This document shows, one piece after another, positions 8,800 to 16,230 of a DNA stretch of 52,570 nucleotides. The translations under genes and the position numbers were made by a program. The notes below the pieces were generated by a model. The model was given only the letters and a program-made list of their open reading frames with translations. It was not told the origin of the DNA and searched no databases. Every line of letters starts with the position of its first letter. Position 1 is the stretch's first letter. This DNA comes from an uncultured Lachnospiraceae bacterium (GTDB lineage Bacteria; Bacillota; Clostridia; Lachnospirales; Lachnospiraceae), in NCBI GenBank assembly GCA_902776305.1, contig CACYPS010000016.1, positions 1 to 52,570 of the forward strand. Reading direction: 5' to 3'.

Positions 8800-9288
8800 A
8801 TGCGCAGATATCTTGTCTGTTCGGACATACACGGTTTTCTGGAAAACTTTATTGAAGCACTTGAGCGGGAACAGGATGTCGATGCGATCCTCGTTGCAGG
8901 TGATATCGAGATGAAGACACATGAGCTTCGGCAGGCAGCCGGAGACCTGCCATGCTATATTGTGCGCGGCAACTGCGATTATTACCTGTCCCGGGAGCTG
9001 CCGGACGAGCTCGTTATCCGGGAGGGAAGTCATCGGATCCTCCTGACACACGGACATCTCTACGGAGTACCGCGTATTGCTCCGATCAGGCAGCAGGCAA
9101 AGCAGAAAAAATGCGACATGATAGTTTTCGGTCATACACACCAGTACTTTGAGAGAGAAATCGACGGAATCATGTTTCTCAATCCGGGAAATCTCAAAGG
9201 ACGGTTGGAATGGAAGACCCAGAGCTACATGCTGATTGACTTTAACGACGACGGAAGTATAGATATCATTAAGAAACGCTTTCGATGA
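8800..9288 (+). CDS. YfcE/MJ0936-type metallophosphoesterase
   Basis: Calcineurin-like phosphoesterase of 162 residues, usual for the YfcE group. Metal-binding motifs are SDIHG near the start, VAGDIE, RGNCD, LLTHGH and VFGHTHQ. Characterised relatives hydrolyse simple phosphodiesters with Mn or similar metals; the physiological substrate is unknown. ATG at 8800 is chosen because AAGGAGAG lies at 8786-8793; an in-frame GTG at 8779 overlapping the upstream stop is possible but has no ribosome site. Located between the XRE-HD gene and the PHP gene in a tight operon of predicted hydrolases. Confidence 0.9.
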   Translation: MRRYLVCSDIHGFLENFIEALEREQDVDAILVAGDIEMKTHELRQAAGDLPCYIVRGNCDYYLSRELPDELVIREGSHRILLTHGHLYGVPRIAPIRQQAKQKKCDMIVFGHTHQYFEREIDGIMFLNPGNLKGRLEWKTQSYMLIDFNDDGSIDIIKKRFR

Positions 9289-9300
9289 AGGAGACAGAGC

Positions 9301-10125
9301 ATGCCGCTTCTTGCAAATTACCACACACATACCACCTTTTGTGACGGAACCAGTACGGCGGAAGAACAGGTGCAGCAGGCCATTCGTCTGGGATTTCGAC
9401 ACCTCGGGTTTTCCGGGCATATGGACCCTGATATCCACATGGTGATTCAGGATTATTATAAGGAGATCCGCAGACTGAGAGATAAATACTCGGGACAGAT
9501 AGAAATCCTGTGCGGGGTAGAGCTCGATAACATCTATGACCCCCACTGCGCCGATGAGGCCGACTATTTGATCGGCTCAACACATTTTCTGGATGTGGAG
9601 ACGGAAGTTCCCATGTCGGTCGACAATTCCGAGGAGATCATGGCAGAACTTTGCCGTAGATTCTATGGCGGAGATTATTATGCTCTGGCGAAAGATTATT
9701 ATGACCTGGAAGCGCGGGTCTATGACCGACTGCACTGTACTTTTGTCGGTCATTTTGATCTTGTGACCCGTTTCAACGACTCCATGCATTTCCTTGATGA
9801 GGACGATCCGCGTTATCGGAAACCGGCTCTCGAAGCAATGGAATACCTCGTCTCGGAAGGGGTGCCGTTCGAGATCAACTGCGGTGCCGTCAACAGGAAC
9901 AGAAAAAAGGAATTTTATCCCAATACGTTTCTTCTGAAGGCGCTGAGGGGATTCGGAGGAGAGATCCTGATCAATTCGGATGCTCATCATCACTCTTTAC
10001 TCGACGGCGCATTTGACAAAGCGGTACAAAAAGCGATAGAATGTGGTTTCACACATACGAATATCCTGACAAAGCAGGGAAGCGGTGTACTGCACTGGAA
10101 ACAGCTTCCTCTGGATGCGATTTGA
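9301..10125 (+). CDS. PHP-domain phosphatase, histidinol-phosphatase (HisJ/HisK) family
   Basis: Trinuclear-metal PHP hydrolase of 274 residues. Motifs in order: NYHTHTTFCDG at the N-terminus, GFSGHMDP, GVELDN, GSTHFLDV, VGHFDLVTRF, and INSDAHHHSLL near the C-terminus. This is the pattern of the HisK-type histidinol-phosphatase family, which dephosphorylates L-histidinol phosphate. The only other his gene in the window, hisA, is 31 kb away, so a histidine role is possible but not shown by context. ATG at 9301 with GAAGGAGACAGAGC just before it; 12 bases after the phosphoesterase stop, so co-transcribed. Confidence 0.85.
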   Translation: MPLLANYHTHTTFCDGTSTAEEQVQQAIRLGFRHLGFSGHMDPDIHMVIQDYYKEIRRLRDKYSGQIEILCGVELDNIYDPHCADEADYLIGSTHFLDVETEVPMSVDNSEEIMAELCRRFYGGDYYALAKDYYDLEARVYDRLHCTFVGHFDLVTRFNDSMHFLDEDDPRYRKPALEAMEYLVSEGVPFEINCGAVNRNRKKEFYPNTFLLKALRGFGGEILINSDAHHHSLLDGAFDKAVQKAIECGFTHTNILTKQGSGVLHWKQLPLDAI

Positions 10126-10136
10126 GAGTGACGGAT

Positions 10137-10583
10137 ATGTTTAGTTTTTTTAAGAGAAAGAAAAAAGCAAATATCACTGATATTGCGGACGCGATAGCGT
10201 TTGCCAACCGGAGCGGGAAGTATTATTATAAAATGTCGGAAGAAGAGGTCGTCCTGAAGCCGGACAGAGCATTTTCAGTCATGGGAATCACTGACCCGGA
10301 GCTCGAGGCGGATATAAAGGCGCACCCGGATGATTACCTTCCGTTGCCGGTCCTGACAGCTGCCGACGAGATGCAGCTCATGATGAACTTTGCAAAAATG
10401 CAGCGCGACAGAGATCTTCAGAGTGAACTCGTGGGATTACTTCAGAAACCCGGCGCCATGCGCTCGTTTCAGGCCAGGATTCGAAACGGCGGGATGCAGG
10501 ATAACTATGACAGGTATCGGAGAGAAATATGCAGGAAGGTTGCGGAGAACTGGGCTAAGGAGAAGGGCTTAAAAGGCGTGTAG
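10137..10583 (+). CDS. UPF0158-family protein, first of a tandem pair
   Basis: 149-residue cytoplasmic protein of unknown function. After a basic MFSFFKRKKKAN leader it follows the UPF0158 pattern: DIADAIAFANRSGKYYYKMS, then EADIKAHPDDYLPLP, then a helical part with a GAMRSFQARI segment and a C-terminal CRKVAENWAKEKGL. The following gene at 10615 is a clear paralogue (DVIDGITFANAEAQFFYH; RHPDDYLSLP; RQWCSENEIEYEE). Start ATG 10137 has only a weak GAGAGTGACGGAT upstream; GTG 10128 is an alternative. It begins 11 bases after the PHP gene, so it belongs to the same operon. Confidence 0.75.
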   Translation: MFSFFKRKKKANITDIADAIAFANRSGKYYYKMSEEEVVLKPDRAFSVMGITDPELEADIKAHPDDYLPLPVLTAADEMQLMMNFAKMQRDRDLQSELVGLLQKPGAMRSFQARIRNGGMQDNYDRYRREICRKVAENWAKEKGLKGV

Positions 10584-10614
10584 GCTCAGACAGTGCCCGC
10601 AAGGGGGTCAATAT

Positions 10615-11040
10615 ATGACGGTGAAACTACAGGATGTAATAGACGGTATAACATTTGCGAACGCAGAAGCTCAGTTTTTCTATCACACAAAAACAGGCAA
10701 AGTGCTTATCCTGATGGATAACATTTACGGAATCGGAAGAGATAAGGCTCTGATGAAAGACATTGACCGCCATCCGGATGATTATCTCAGCCTTCCGAAT
10801 GAGTACGAGGTAGACGAGTTCGCTATGATGGCGGATTTTGTCGATACGCTCGATGACAGCGCGGAGGCCTCCGCACTGTTCAGGATCCTTGAGGAGGACG
10901 GTAACGCTGCTGTCAGGCTTTTCAAACAGTCTGTGAGGGCTTTTGATCTGGAACAGGAATGGAACGAATTCAGGGACGGATGCTACGCGGAAATCGCAAG
11001 GCAATGGTGCAGTGAAAATGAAATAGAATACGAAGAATGA
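10615..11040 (+). CDS. UPF0158-family protein, second of a tandem pair
   Basis: 141-residue paralogue of the preceding gene without its basic N-terminal leader. Residues 5-60 carry the DVIDGITFANAEAQFFYH and RHPDDYLSLP segments. The C-terminal AVRLFKQSVRAFDLEQEWN and CYAEIARQWCSENEIEYEE match the FKD-helix and EWLEE-like ends typical of UPF0158. ATG at 10615 follows AAGGGGG at 10601-10607. Divergence between the two copies is high, so duplication is old. Function unknown. Confidence 0.8.
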   Translation: MTVKLQDVIDGITFANAEAQFFYHTKTGKVLILMDNIYGIGRDKALMKDIDRHPDDYLSLPNEYEVDEFAMMADFVDTLDDSAEASALFRILEEDGNAAVRLFKQSVRAFDLEQEWNEFRDGCYAEIARQWCSENEIEYEE

Positions 11041-11045
11041 CAACG

Positions 11046-11079
11046 AGGTCAGACCTGCCGAAGACGACGGGTCTGACCT
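11046..11079 (+). terminator. Hairpin after UPF0158 pair
   Basis: AGGTCAGACC at 11046-11055 pairs with GGTCTGACCT at 11070-11079. It is followed by TGTCTGTTCC, not a clean T-run, so it is either a weak terminator or an mRNA-stabilising stem before the next small gene. Confidence 0.5.
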
Positions 11080-11168
11080 TGTCTGTTCCCGGAAATGGCA
11101 GGAAGCAGTCAGGGAGCATATAAGAGGAGAAGTAAATCGATGATTAAGGGGCAGAAAGGAGGCCTCAT

Positions 11169-11447
11169 ATGGACGTTTACGAGGTGCTGATGGAACTTAA
11201 AAAGATGGCAAAGCAGGATCCGGAGGTCAGAAAAGCGCTGCTTAATACGAAATGCAGCGAGCATCCGGTCGATGAGTTCTGCAGGCTCGCCACGGAGTTC
11301 GGATATCCGCTGCATGCGATGGATCTGATTACCGCAGGCGAGGAGGATTATGCTGCTATGAAGAGAAGCACGAACGGCGGAGGGGAGAATTCTCCGATGC
11401 TTGAAGGGGAAGACGATTATTATGAAATGTTCCTTGCGGAAATCTGA
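11169..11447 (+). CDS. Small Nif11-like protein with acidic C-terminus
   Basis: 92 residues. Residues 1-58 (VYEVLMELKKMAKQDPEVRK, then EFCRLATEFGYPLHAMDLI) have the layout of Nif11-type domains: a helix with a DPE turn, then a helix with an A-x-x-x-G-[FY] motif. After a short linker comes NGGGENSP at about 68-75, followed by an acidic, Tyr-containing tail (EGEDDYYEMFLAEI). Nif11 domains serve as leader regions of some RiPP precursors that are cut after a Gly-Gly, but no modification enzyme, peptidase or exporter is adjacent, so a housekeeping role is equally possible. ATG at 11169 has AAAGGAGG immediately upstream. Confidence 0.6.
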   Translation: MDVYEVLMELKKMAKQDPEVRKALLNTKCSEHPVDEFCRLATEFGYPLHAMDLITAGEEDYAAMKRSTNGGGENSPMLEGEDDYYEMFLAEI

Positions 11448-11456
11448 CGCTGTGTA

Positions 11457-11511
11457 TTTACTTTTCGTTACTCTTTTTGCTATACTGAATCATTGGTAAT
11501 AAGTATATAAT
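11457..11511 (+). promoter_or_regulatory. Promoter region for M14-like gene
   Basis: Two possible sigma-A -10 elements: TATACT at 11481-11486, with TTTACT at 11457-11462 and an 18-base spacer, and TATAAT at 11506-11511 without a good -35. The 124-base gap has no hairpin. Confidence 0.4.
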
Positions 11512-11622
11512 ACATTTTATCGGAAGTGGCGTCGGCAGCTTTCGATAAAAGGCCGGTTTGTCGGTCGAATTATGATTTTGAGGTCCGCGAAGCGGTTCTT
11601 ATACTATCAAGTGGAGGATGCA

Positions 11623-14115
11623 GTGGCAGATAAATTCTCATTATTAGGAGACTCGGGAGAGGGAACGAATCAGGGGCAGGACAACGGATCTCTTGATGAG
11701 GGATTCTTCGAAGAGTTTTCTTTTGACGATTTTGATTATGACGACATTTTTGGTTCGGAGCCGGATGATGATCCGTTTGAGCCGATGAAAGAGGAGCGAA
11801 AAGTCAATGTGCAGCCGGCAACGCCGCCTGTGCCTGCCCGGAAGGAGCAGTCGGTCGTTACACCGCCCGTGAAGAAACCTGCCGTGAAGGAGCAGTCAGT
11901 CGGCGCACCGATAAAGAACGGTGTCCGGAAGGCAGAGAGTCCGGATTCGTATGATAACTTGTATCAGGACAAGGAAAGCCTTGCTCCGAAGACGGAGATC
12001 GAACCGGATGATCCGATGCTCATCGAGTTCGAGAGTGCGCTCGCAGCGGAAATTCAGCGTGTGACAAAGGAGCAGGAAGCGGAGAAGAAACGCATCGCTG
12101 CATTACGCGCTGCAAGAAATGCGAATGAAGCATCCTCGCGCAGAGCTGTCGATGAGCGGAACGCAAGATCGTATGTCGGAGGAGAATCAATCAGGAGCGG
12201 AGGATGGTCGAGAAGACGCCGAAGCAATCAGCCGTATACCGAGATTGGAAATGTACAGGAACCGTCTCCTGTAAGGGCTCCGAAGCCGGTTGAGCCGCAT
12301 AGAGAGATCGGTGGTTATTCGGCTGCCGGACAGGCAGACAGTGAAATCCGCACACAGGAAGATGCAAGAAGACGGGCAAGGGAGCAGGAGAGAGCGAGAG
12401 CAGCAGCTGCCAGGGCAGAGCGTGTAAAGGCTGCGAGGGCGGCGCAGGCGGAAGCTGAGCGTCAGGCAGCGATTGCCCGTGAGAAGGAAGAGGCAGAAGC
12501 AAGAGTCAAAGCGGAGGCGGCAAGAGCACAGAAGGAAGCCGAAGAGGCAAGAAAGAAGGAAGAAGAGCGCATCGCCCGTGAAACAGCGGAGCGGGAGGAG
12601 CAGAATCGCATAGAGCGCGAGCAAGCGGCCCAAAAAGAGCTCGCTGAGAAAGCTGCAGCCAAAGAAATTCTGGATGACGATGAGTATTACGATGATGACG
12701 ATGACGGTCCGAGCCGCGGAAAAACAGTGATCACCGTTTCGGTCATTATGGTACTCCTTCTGTTCGGCGTCGGTGCTGCGATGACATACTTCTGGTCCAA
12801 TCTGTCGGTTAACAGACCGGACAACAATGCGGGTAACACAGCACAGGTCGGCACTGCCGATGTGTCTACTGCGGTGGAAGCGGCACAGGTCACGGAAGAC
12901 AGTGAAAATGCAATGACACCGGAAGAGAGCAGATATCTTGAGGAAAGTCGGGCGGCAGTGGCTGCATTTGAAGAAGAACAGAAAGCAGCGCTGGCAAGGG
13001 CAGCCGAACTTGAGCAGGAAGAGAGAAATGCCATGCTGGCGGAAGCCGGAATGGTCGGCCTTCCGGATATCAGCACACGGGATCTCAGCGAATATCTTAC
13101 GGAAATGCCTGCTGACGGTGCTTCGATCTGTACGACTAAATCTGTTCTGTATTCATACGATCAGATGGTCAAAGATCTGTATTTCCTGACTGTTCGATAC
13201 GGTGAATATATCAGCATGGGCGTGATCGGAAATACGATGGATCAGAGAGCGATTTATCAGGCTGTGATCGGAAACGCCAATGCAACCAAGCATATCGTTA
13301 TTTACTATGCACTTGACGCGACCGACTGTATAGATACGGTCCTCGCTATGAATCAGCTTGAAGTTTACTGCAAGGCGAGAAAGAACGGAACGGCTTATAA
13401 GAGCCACTCGATTGACAGCATCTTTGAAGATGTATGTATCCATGTGATTCCGATGGCCAATCCCGACGGTGCAGCTGTTAACCAGTATGGCTTAGATGCA
13501 CTCAGAACGGATGAGGCGAGAGCATCTGTTCAGGCTGCATATGACGCTGACGTAGCTGCCGGCCGCACATCCGAGCCGATCGAGAGCTATCTGAAGACTT
13601 ACATAGCTAACGCGGCAGGCGTCGATCTGAACTGCAACTTTGATATCGGCTGGGAAGAATATACGAGCGGTCCCGAAATGCCTTCGGCATCCGGATATAA
13701 AGGCACAGCTCCGTTCAGCGAGGTCGAGTCACAGGCTATTTCCAATCTTGTTGACAGCGTGAGCACAGCCGCCGTGATCGGATATGGAACGGCAGGCAAC
13801 GAGATCCTGTATGATTACGAGTACGACGGACCGGCAGAGCAGGGCGTATCGAACGTGACGGAGATCGGTGAGGAAGGTCTTGCTACCTCGCTCGGTGCTA
13901 AAACGGGCTACGAGGCTGTTGTGACGCCTAAGTTCGATGAAAGAAATGCAGGCGGTGCTGCGCAGTACTTCCTGCATGTGAAGCAGATTCCGGCTGTAAC
14001 AGTCAAGACAGGAAGCGGGGAGCCTCCTCTTGATGAGACACAGATGTCCTCGGTATGGAATGCAAATTCCGAGATACTTCAGATGATAGGTAATCTGTAT
14101 ACTAACGGGCTATAA
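11623..14115 (+). CDS. Membrane-anchored M14 carboxypeptidase-like protein, zinc ligands lost
   Basis: 831 residues. The N-terminal third is cytoplasmic and disordered or acidic, then a long Arg/Glu/Ala-rich coiled coil (about 150-355). One transmembrane helix follows at 366-391 (TVITVSVIMVLLLFGVGAAM), then an outside Ala/Glu coiled linker and a domain at about 505-825 that follows the M14 zinc-carboxypeptidase fold. NPDG and GVDLNCNF are kept. Where M14 enzymes have the HxxE zinc pair the sequence reads YYALDATDC, the third His region reads IGYGTAGNE, and the catalytic Glu region reads TVKTGSG. Catalysis is therefore doubtful. Start GTG 11623 is chosen because GGAGG lies at 11613-11617; ATG 11572 would add 17 residues and has no ribosome site. 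Confidence 0.75.
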   Translation: MADKFSLLGDSGEGTNQGQDNGSLDEGFFEEFSFDDFDYDDIFGSEPDDDPFEPMKEERKVNVQPATPPVPARKEQSVVTPPVKKPAVKEQSVGAPIKNGVRKAESPDSYDNLYQDKESLAPKTEIEPDDPMLIEFESALAAEIQRVTKEQEAEKKRIAALRAARNANEASSRRAVDERNARSYVGGESIRSGGWSRRRRSNQPYTEIGNVQEPSPVRAPKPVEPHREIGGYSAAGQADSEIRTQEDARRRAREQERARAAAARAERVKAARAAQAEAERQAAIAREKEEAEARVKAEAARAQKEAEEARKKEEERIARETAEREEQNRIEREQAAQKELAEKAAAKEILDDDEYYDDDDDGPSRGKTVITVSVIMVLLLFGVGAAMTYFWSNLSVNRPDNNAGNTAQVGTADVSTAVEAAQVTEDSENAMTPEESRYLEESRAAVAAFEEEQKAALARAAELEQEERNAMLAEAGMVGLPDISTRDLSEYLTEMPADGASICTTKSVLYSYDQMVKDLYFLTVRYGEYISMGVIGNTMDQRAIYQAVIGNANATKHIVIYYALDATDCIDTVLAMNQLEVYCKARKNGTAYKSHSIDSIFEDVCIHVIPMANPDGAAVNQYGLDALRTDEARASVQAAYDADVAAGRTSEPIESYLKTYIANAAGVDLNCNFDIGWEEYTSGPEMPSASGYKGTAPFSEVESQAISNLVDSVSTAAVIGYGTAGNEILYDYEYDGPAEQGVSNVTEIGEEGLATSLGAKTGYEAVVTPKFDERNAGGAAQYFLHVKQIPAVTVKTGSGEPPLDETQMSSVWNANSEILQMIGNLYTNGL

Positions 14116-14122
14116 AAATCAT

Positions 14123-14163
14123 ATGCAGGTACTGTCGCGGAATGTACGGTACCTGCATTTTGT
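14123..14163 (+). terminator. Intrinsic terminator after M14-like gene
   Basis: ATGCAGGTACTGT at 14123-14135 pairs with ACGGTACCTGCAT at 14146-14158 (one G-T), followed by TTTTGT. Confidence 0.8.
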
Positions 14164-14176
14164 ATATGAAATAATG

Positions 14177-14205
14177 TTGCAACTTAATCATTTTTTCGTT
14201 ATCAT
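14177..14205 (+). promoter_or_regulatory. Predicted promoter for ACP-ligase operon
   Basis: TTGCAA at 14177-14182, a 17-base spacer, TATCAT at 14200-14205, 43 bases before the acyl carrier protein start. Confidence 0.5.
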
Positions 14206-14247
14206 GTGTTTTGAGACATATTATAACTTTGCACAAAGGAGGAGCTT

Positions 14248-14472
14248 ATGCTTCAGGAAATTATTGACGTTCTGGCACAGTATACTGACGTGCCCTCTGA
14301 GCAGATTAACGAGACATCCAGTCTGATTGATGATCTTGAGCTTAATTCATTTGATGTAATGACAATTGTCGCTGATTTTGAAGAACAGTATGATATTCAT
14401 ATTCCGGATGAGCAGATCATGGAGTTCAAAACTGTGGCTGATATAGAAGAATATCTGGAGAAGAACAGATGA
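14248..14472 (+). CDS. Acyl carrier protein
   Basis: 74-residue four-helix carrier with the phosphopantetheine site at Ser34 in DLELNSFDVM (Asn in place of the usual Asp before Ser). The acidic helix II and ADIEEYL end fit type II ACPs. ATG at 14248 with AAAGGAGG upstream. It overlaps the next gene by four bases (ATGA), so the carrier and the acyl-activating enzyme are made together. It is therefore probably a dedicated carrier loaded by the adjacent ligase, not the housekeeping fatty-acid ACP; no fab genes are nearby. Confidence 0.9.
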   Translation: MLQEIIDVLAQYTDVPSEQINETSSLIDDLELNSFDVMTIVADFEEQYDIHIPDEQIMEFKTVADIEEYLEKNR

Positions 14473-16037
14473 AACCATACGGACCGTATATACTGCCGCA
14501 GATCGGATCCCTGAGAGAAATGACAGACTTGCGGGTCAAAGACAATCCGGATGGTATTGCTTTCTTTTATACCGGAAATGACGGATCCATAGTTACCAAG
14601 ACCTACAGACGATTCAGCAAAGATGTGAATGCTGTCGGAACATACCTTTATGCTCATAATTTCCGCGAAGGATCTCATATCGCGCTTCTCGGCGTCAACT
14701 CCTATGAGTGGCTGGTCACATTTTTTGCGATAGCCAACGGTGGAAATGTAGCTCTGCCTATGGATGCCAGACAGCCTATCGAGAATATCATCAAATTGTG
14801 CGCAAACGGCGACTGTGCCGCGCTTGCATACTCTGAGGAATTCGCAGCGGCCATCCCTGCATTCAGGAGCAATCTTTCCGATATTCCGGCCGCGGATGCG
14901 AGAGGATTCGTAGACCTGCCGTTTACCTCCTTTGACGAATGGGTCAGCGAAGGAGCAAAAATGATCGATGCAGGAGATACATCTTTCATCGATCATAAGA
15001 TCAATGTGGATGATATGTGCGCTCTGGTATTCACGTCGGGCACGACAGGTATTCCAAAGGGCGTTATGTTGAGCCAGAAAAATATTGCGGCAAATATCAA
15101 TCAGGCCTGCAAGAATTTTGTACTGGAAGGCAACGGCCTCTCACCGCTGCCTATGCATCATATGTTCGGCCTGATCGTCGGTCATCTGATGGTCTTCAAC
15201 TATAACAAACCGTGTTACATTGTCAGAAATATCCGAAACCTTATGAAAGACATCCAGATTGCAAAGCCGGAGTGTCTCTTCGTGGTTCCGATGATCATCG
15301 AGACTTTTGCCAAGCAGTTCAAAGTCATGGCAAAGCGCACGGGCGGACAGCTTACACCGGAACAGGTGCAGGCCATGACCGGCGGAAATCTCAGGTTCAT
15401 CATCTGCGGAGGTGCGTCTCTATCGGCAATGTATGTTAAGATGTTCAGACAGTTCGGCCTGGAGATTCTGAACGGATACGGTATTACCGAATGCTCACCT
15501 GTTCTCGCTGTGAACAGGAATGAAGATATGTGTGACGGCTCTGTGGGACCGGTCCTCTTCGGATGTGAGGTAAGGATATCCGATGAAGGTGAGATCCTTG
15601 CAAAAGGTGACAATGTCATGCTGGGCTATTACAGAAATCCGGAGGCAACTGCTGAGGCGCTGCAGGATGGTTGGTTCCACACGGGCGATCTCGGAAAAAT
15701 CGAAGATCATTACCTGTTCATTACAGGAAGGACCAAGAACCTGATTATTACATCCAGCGGCGAGAATATTTCACCGGAAGAACTTGAGGAGAAAGTCCTC
15801 GCAGACCCGGCGGTCGCTGAGGCGATTGTATATGATGTTGACGATGTACTTGCTGTACAGATCTATCCGGAGAAGGAAGCGGGAGCGCCTGCCGAGTATT
15901 TCCAGGCTCTGCTCGATCGTATCAACAAGGGTGAGCCGGTCTACCGTCAGCTGAAGAAGCTAGTTCTCAGAGACGAACCTTTTATCAGAAATTCCACAGG
16001 GAAGATAATCCGGACGCAGATAAAGGGTGATATGTAA
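14469..16037 (+). CDS. AMP-forming acyl-CoA/acyl-ACP ligase
   Basis: 522-residue adenylate-forming enzyme (ANL superfamily). It activates a carboxylic acid as acyl-AMP and passes it to CoA or a carrier. Motifs: P-loop-like FTSGTTGIPKGVM near residue 190, GYGITECSPV near 337, GWFHTGDLG and GRTKNLIITSSGENISPEEL in the hinge/C-terminal region, and the near-terminal RNSTGKIIR with the catalytic Lys. Start ATG 14469 overlaps the ACP stop, with GGAG at 14457-14460. Coupling to an ACP gene suggests acyl-ACP synthetase activity, perhaps for salvage of free fatty acids or a lipid-like product. Substrate chain length is not readable. Confidence 0.9.
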   Translation: MKPYGPYILPQIGSLREMTDLRVKDNPDGIAFFYTGNDGSIVTKTYRRFSKDVNAVGTYLYAHNFREGSHIALLGVNSYEWLVTFFAIANGGNVALPMDARQPIENIIKLCANGDCAALAYSEEFAAAIPAFRSNLSDIPAADARGFVDLPFTSFDEWVSEGAKMIDAGDTSFIDHKINVDDMCALVFTSGTTGIPKGVMLSQKNIAANINQACKNFVLEGNGLSPLPMHHMFGLIVGHLMVFNYNKPCYIVRNIRNLMKDIQIAKPECLFVVPMIIETFAKQFKVMAKRTGGQLTPEQVQAMTGGNLRFIICGGASLSAMYVKMFRQFGLEILNGYGITECSPVLAVNRNEDMCDGSVGPVLFGCEVRISDEGEILAKGDNVMLGYYRNPEATAEALQDGWFHTGDLGKIEDHYLFITGRTKNLIITSSGENISPEELEEKVLADPAVAEAIVYDVDDVLAVQIYPEKEAGAPAEYFQALLDRINKGEPVYRQLKKLVLRDEPFIRNSTGKIIRTQIKGDM

Positions 16038-16058
16038 TAATGAAATAAACGGAATTTT

Positions 16059-16094
16059 AAGAAGCTGTTCCCCGAAAGGGAGCAGCTTCTTTTA
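16059..16094 (+). terminator. Intrinsic terminator after acyl ligase
   Basis: AAGAAGCTG at 16059-16067 pairs with CAGCTTCTT at 16083-16091, extended by CCCC/GGG pairing inside, then TTTTAA. Confidence 0.8.
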
Positions 16095-16096
16095 AA

Positions 16097-16160
16097 TGTT
16101 ACGAAAAAGTTACAAAAAACAAATTTATATGATTACTTTTTGTACTTTTTCGTTTATACT
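16097..16160 (+). promoter_or_regulatory. WalR-like box and promoter for giant acidic gene
   Basis: TGTTAC at 16097-16102, five bases, AGTTAC at 16108-16113: one mismatch to the WalR (YycF) consensus of two TGTWAH hexamers spaced by five. A promoter follows: TTACTT at 16133-16138, 16 bases, TATACT at 16155-16160. The box lies about 20 bases upstream of the -35, a geometry close to that before the NlpC/P60 gene. Confidence 0.4.
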
Positions 16161-16230
16161 GTTATACGGGTGTACTATCGTTTTCGGTGACCCGGGAGTA
16201 AGATAAAACATTGGAAGAGGTGTTTCAGAT

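Noticed and set aside
11456-11471. WalR box before the M14-like gene
   Set aside because: ATTTAC and CGTTAC resemble the hexamers but are spaced by four bases, not five.
14123-14326. 67-codon open frame between the M14-like gene and the ligase
   Set aside because: It runs through the terminator hairpin and overlaps the ACP gene in another frame; no ribosome site.
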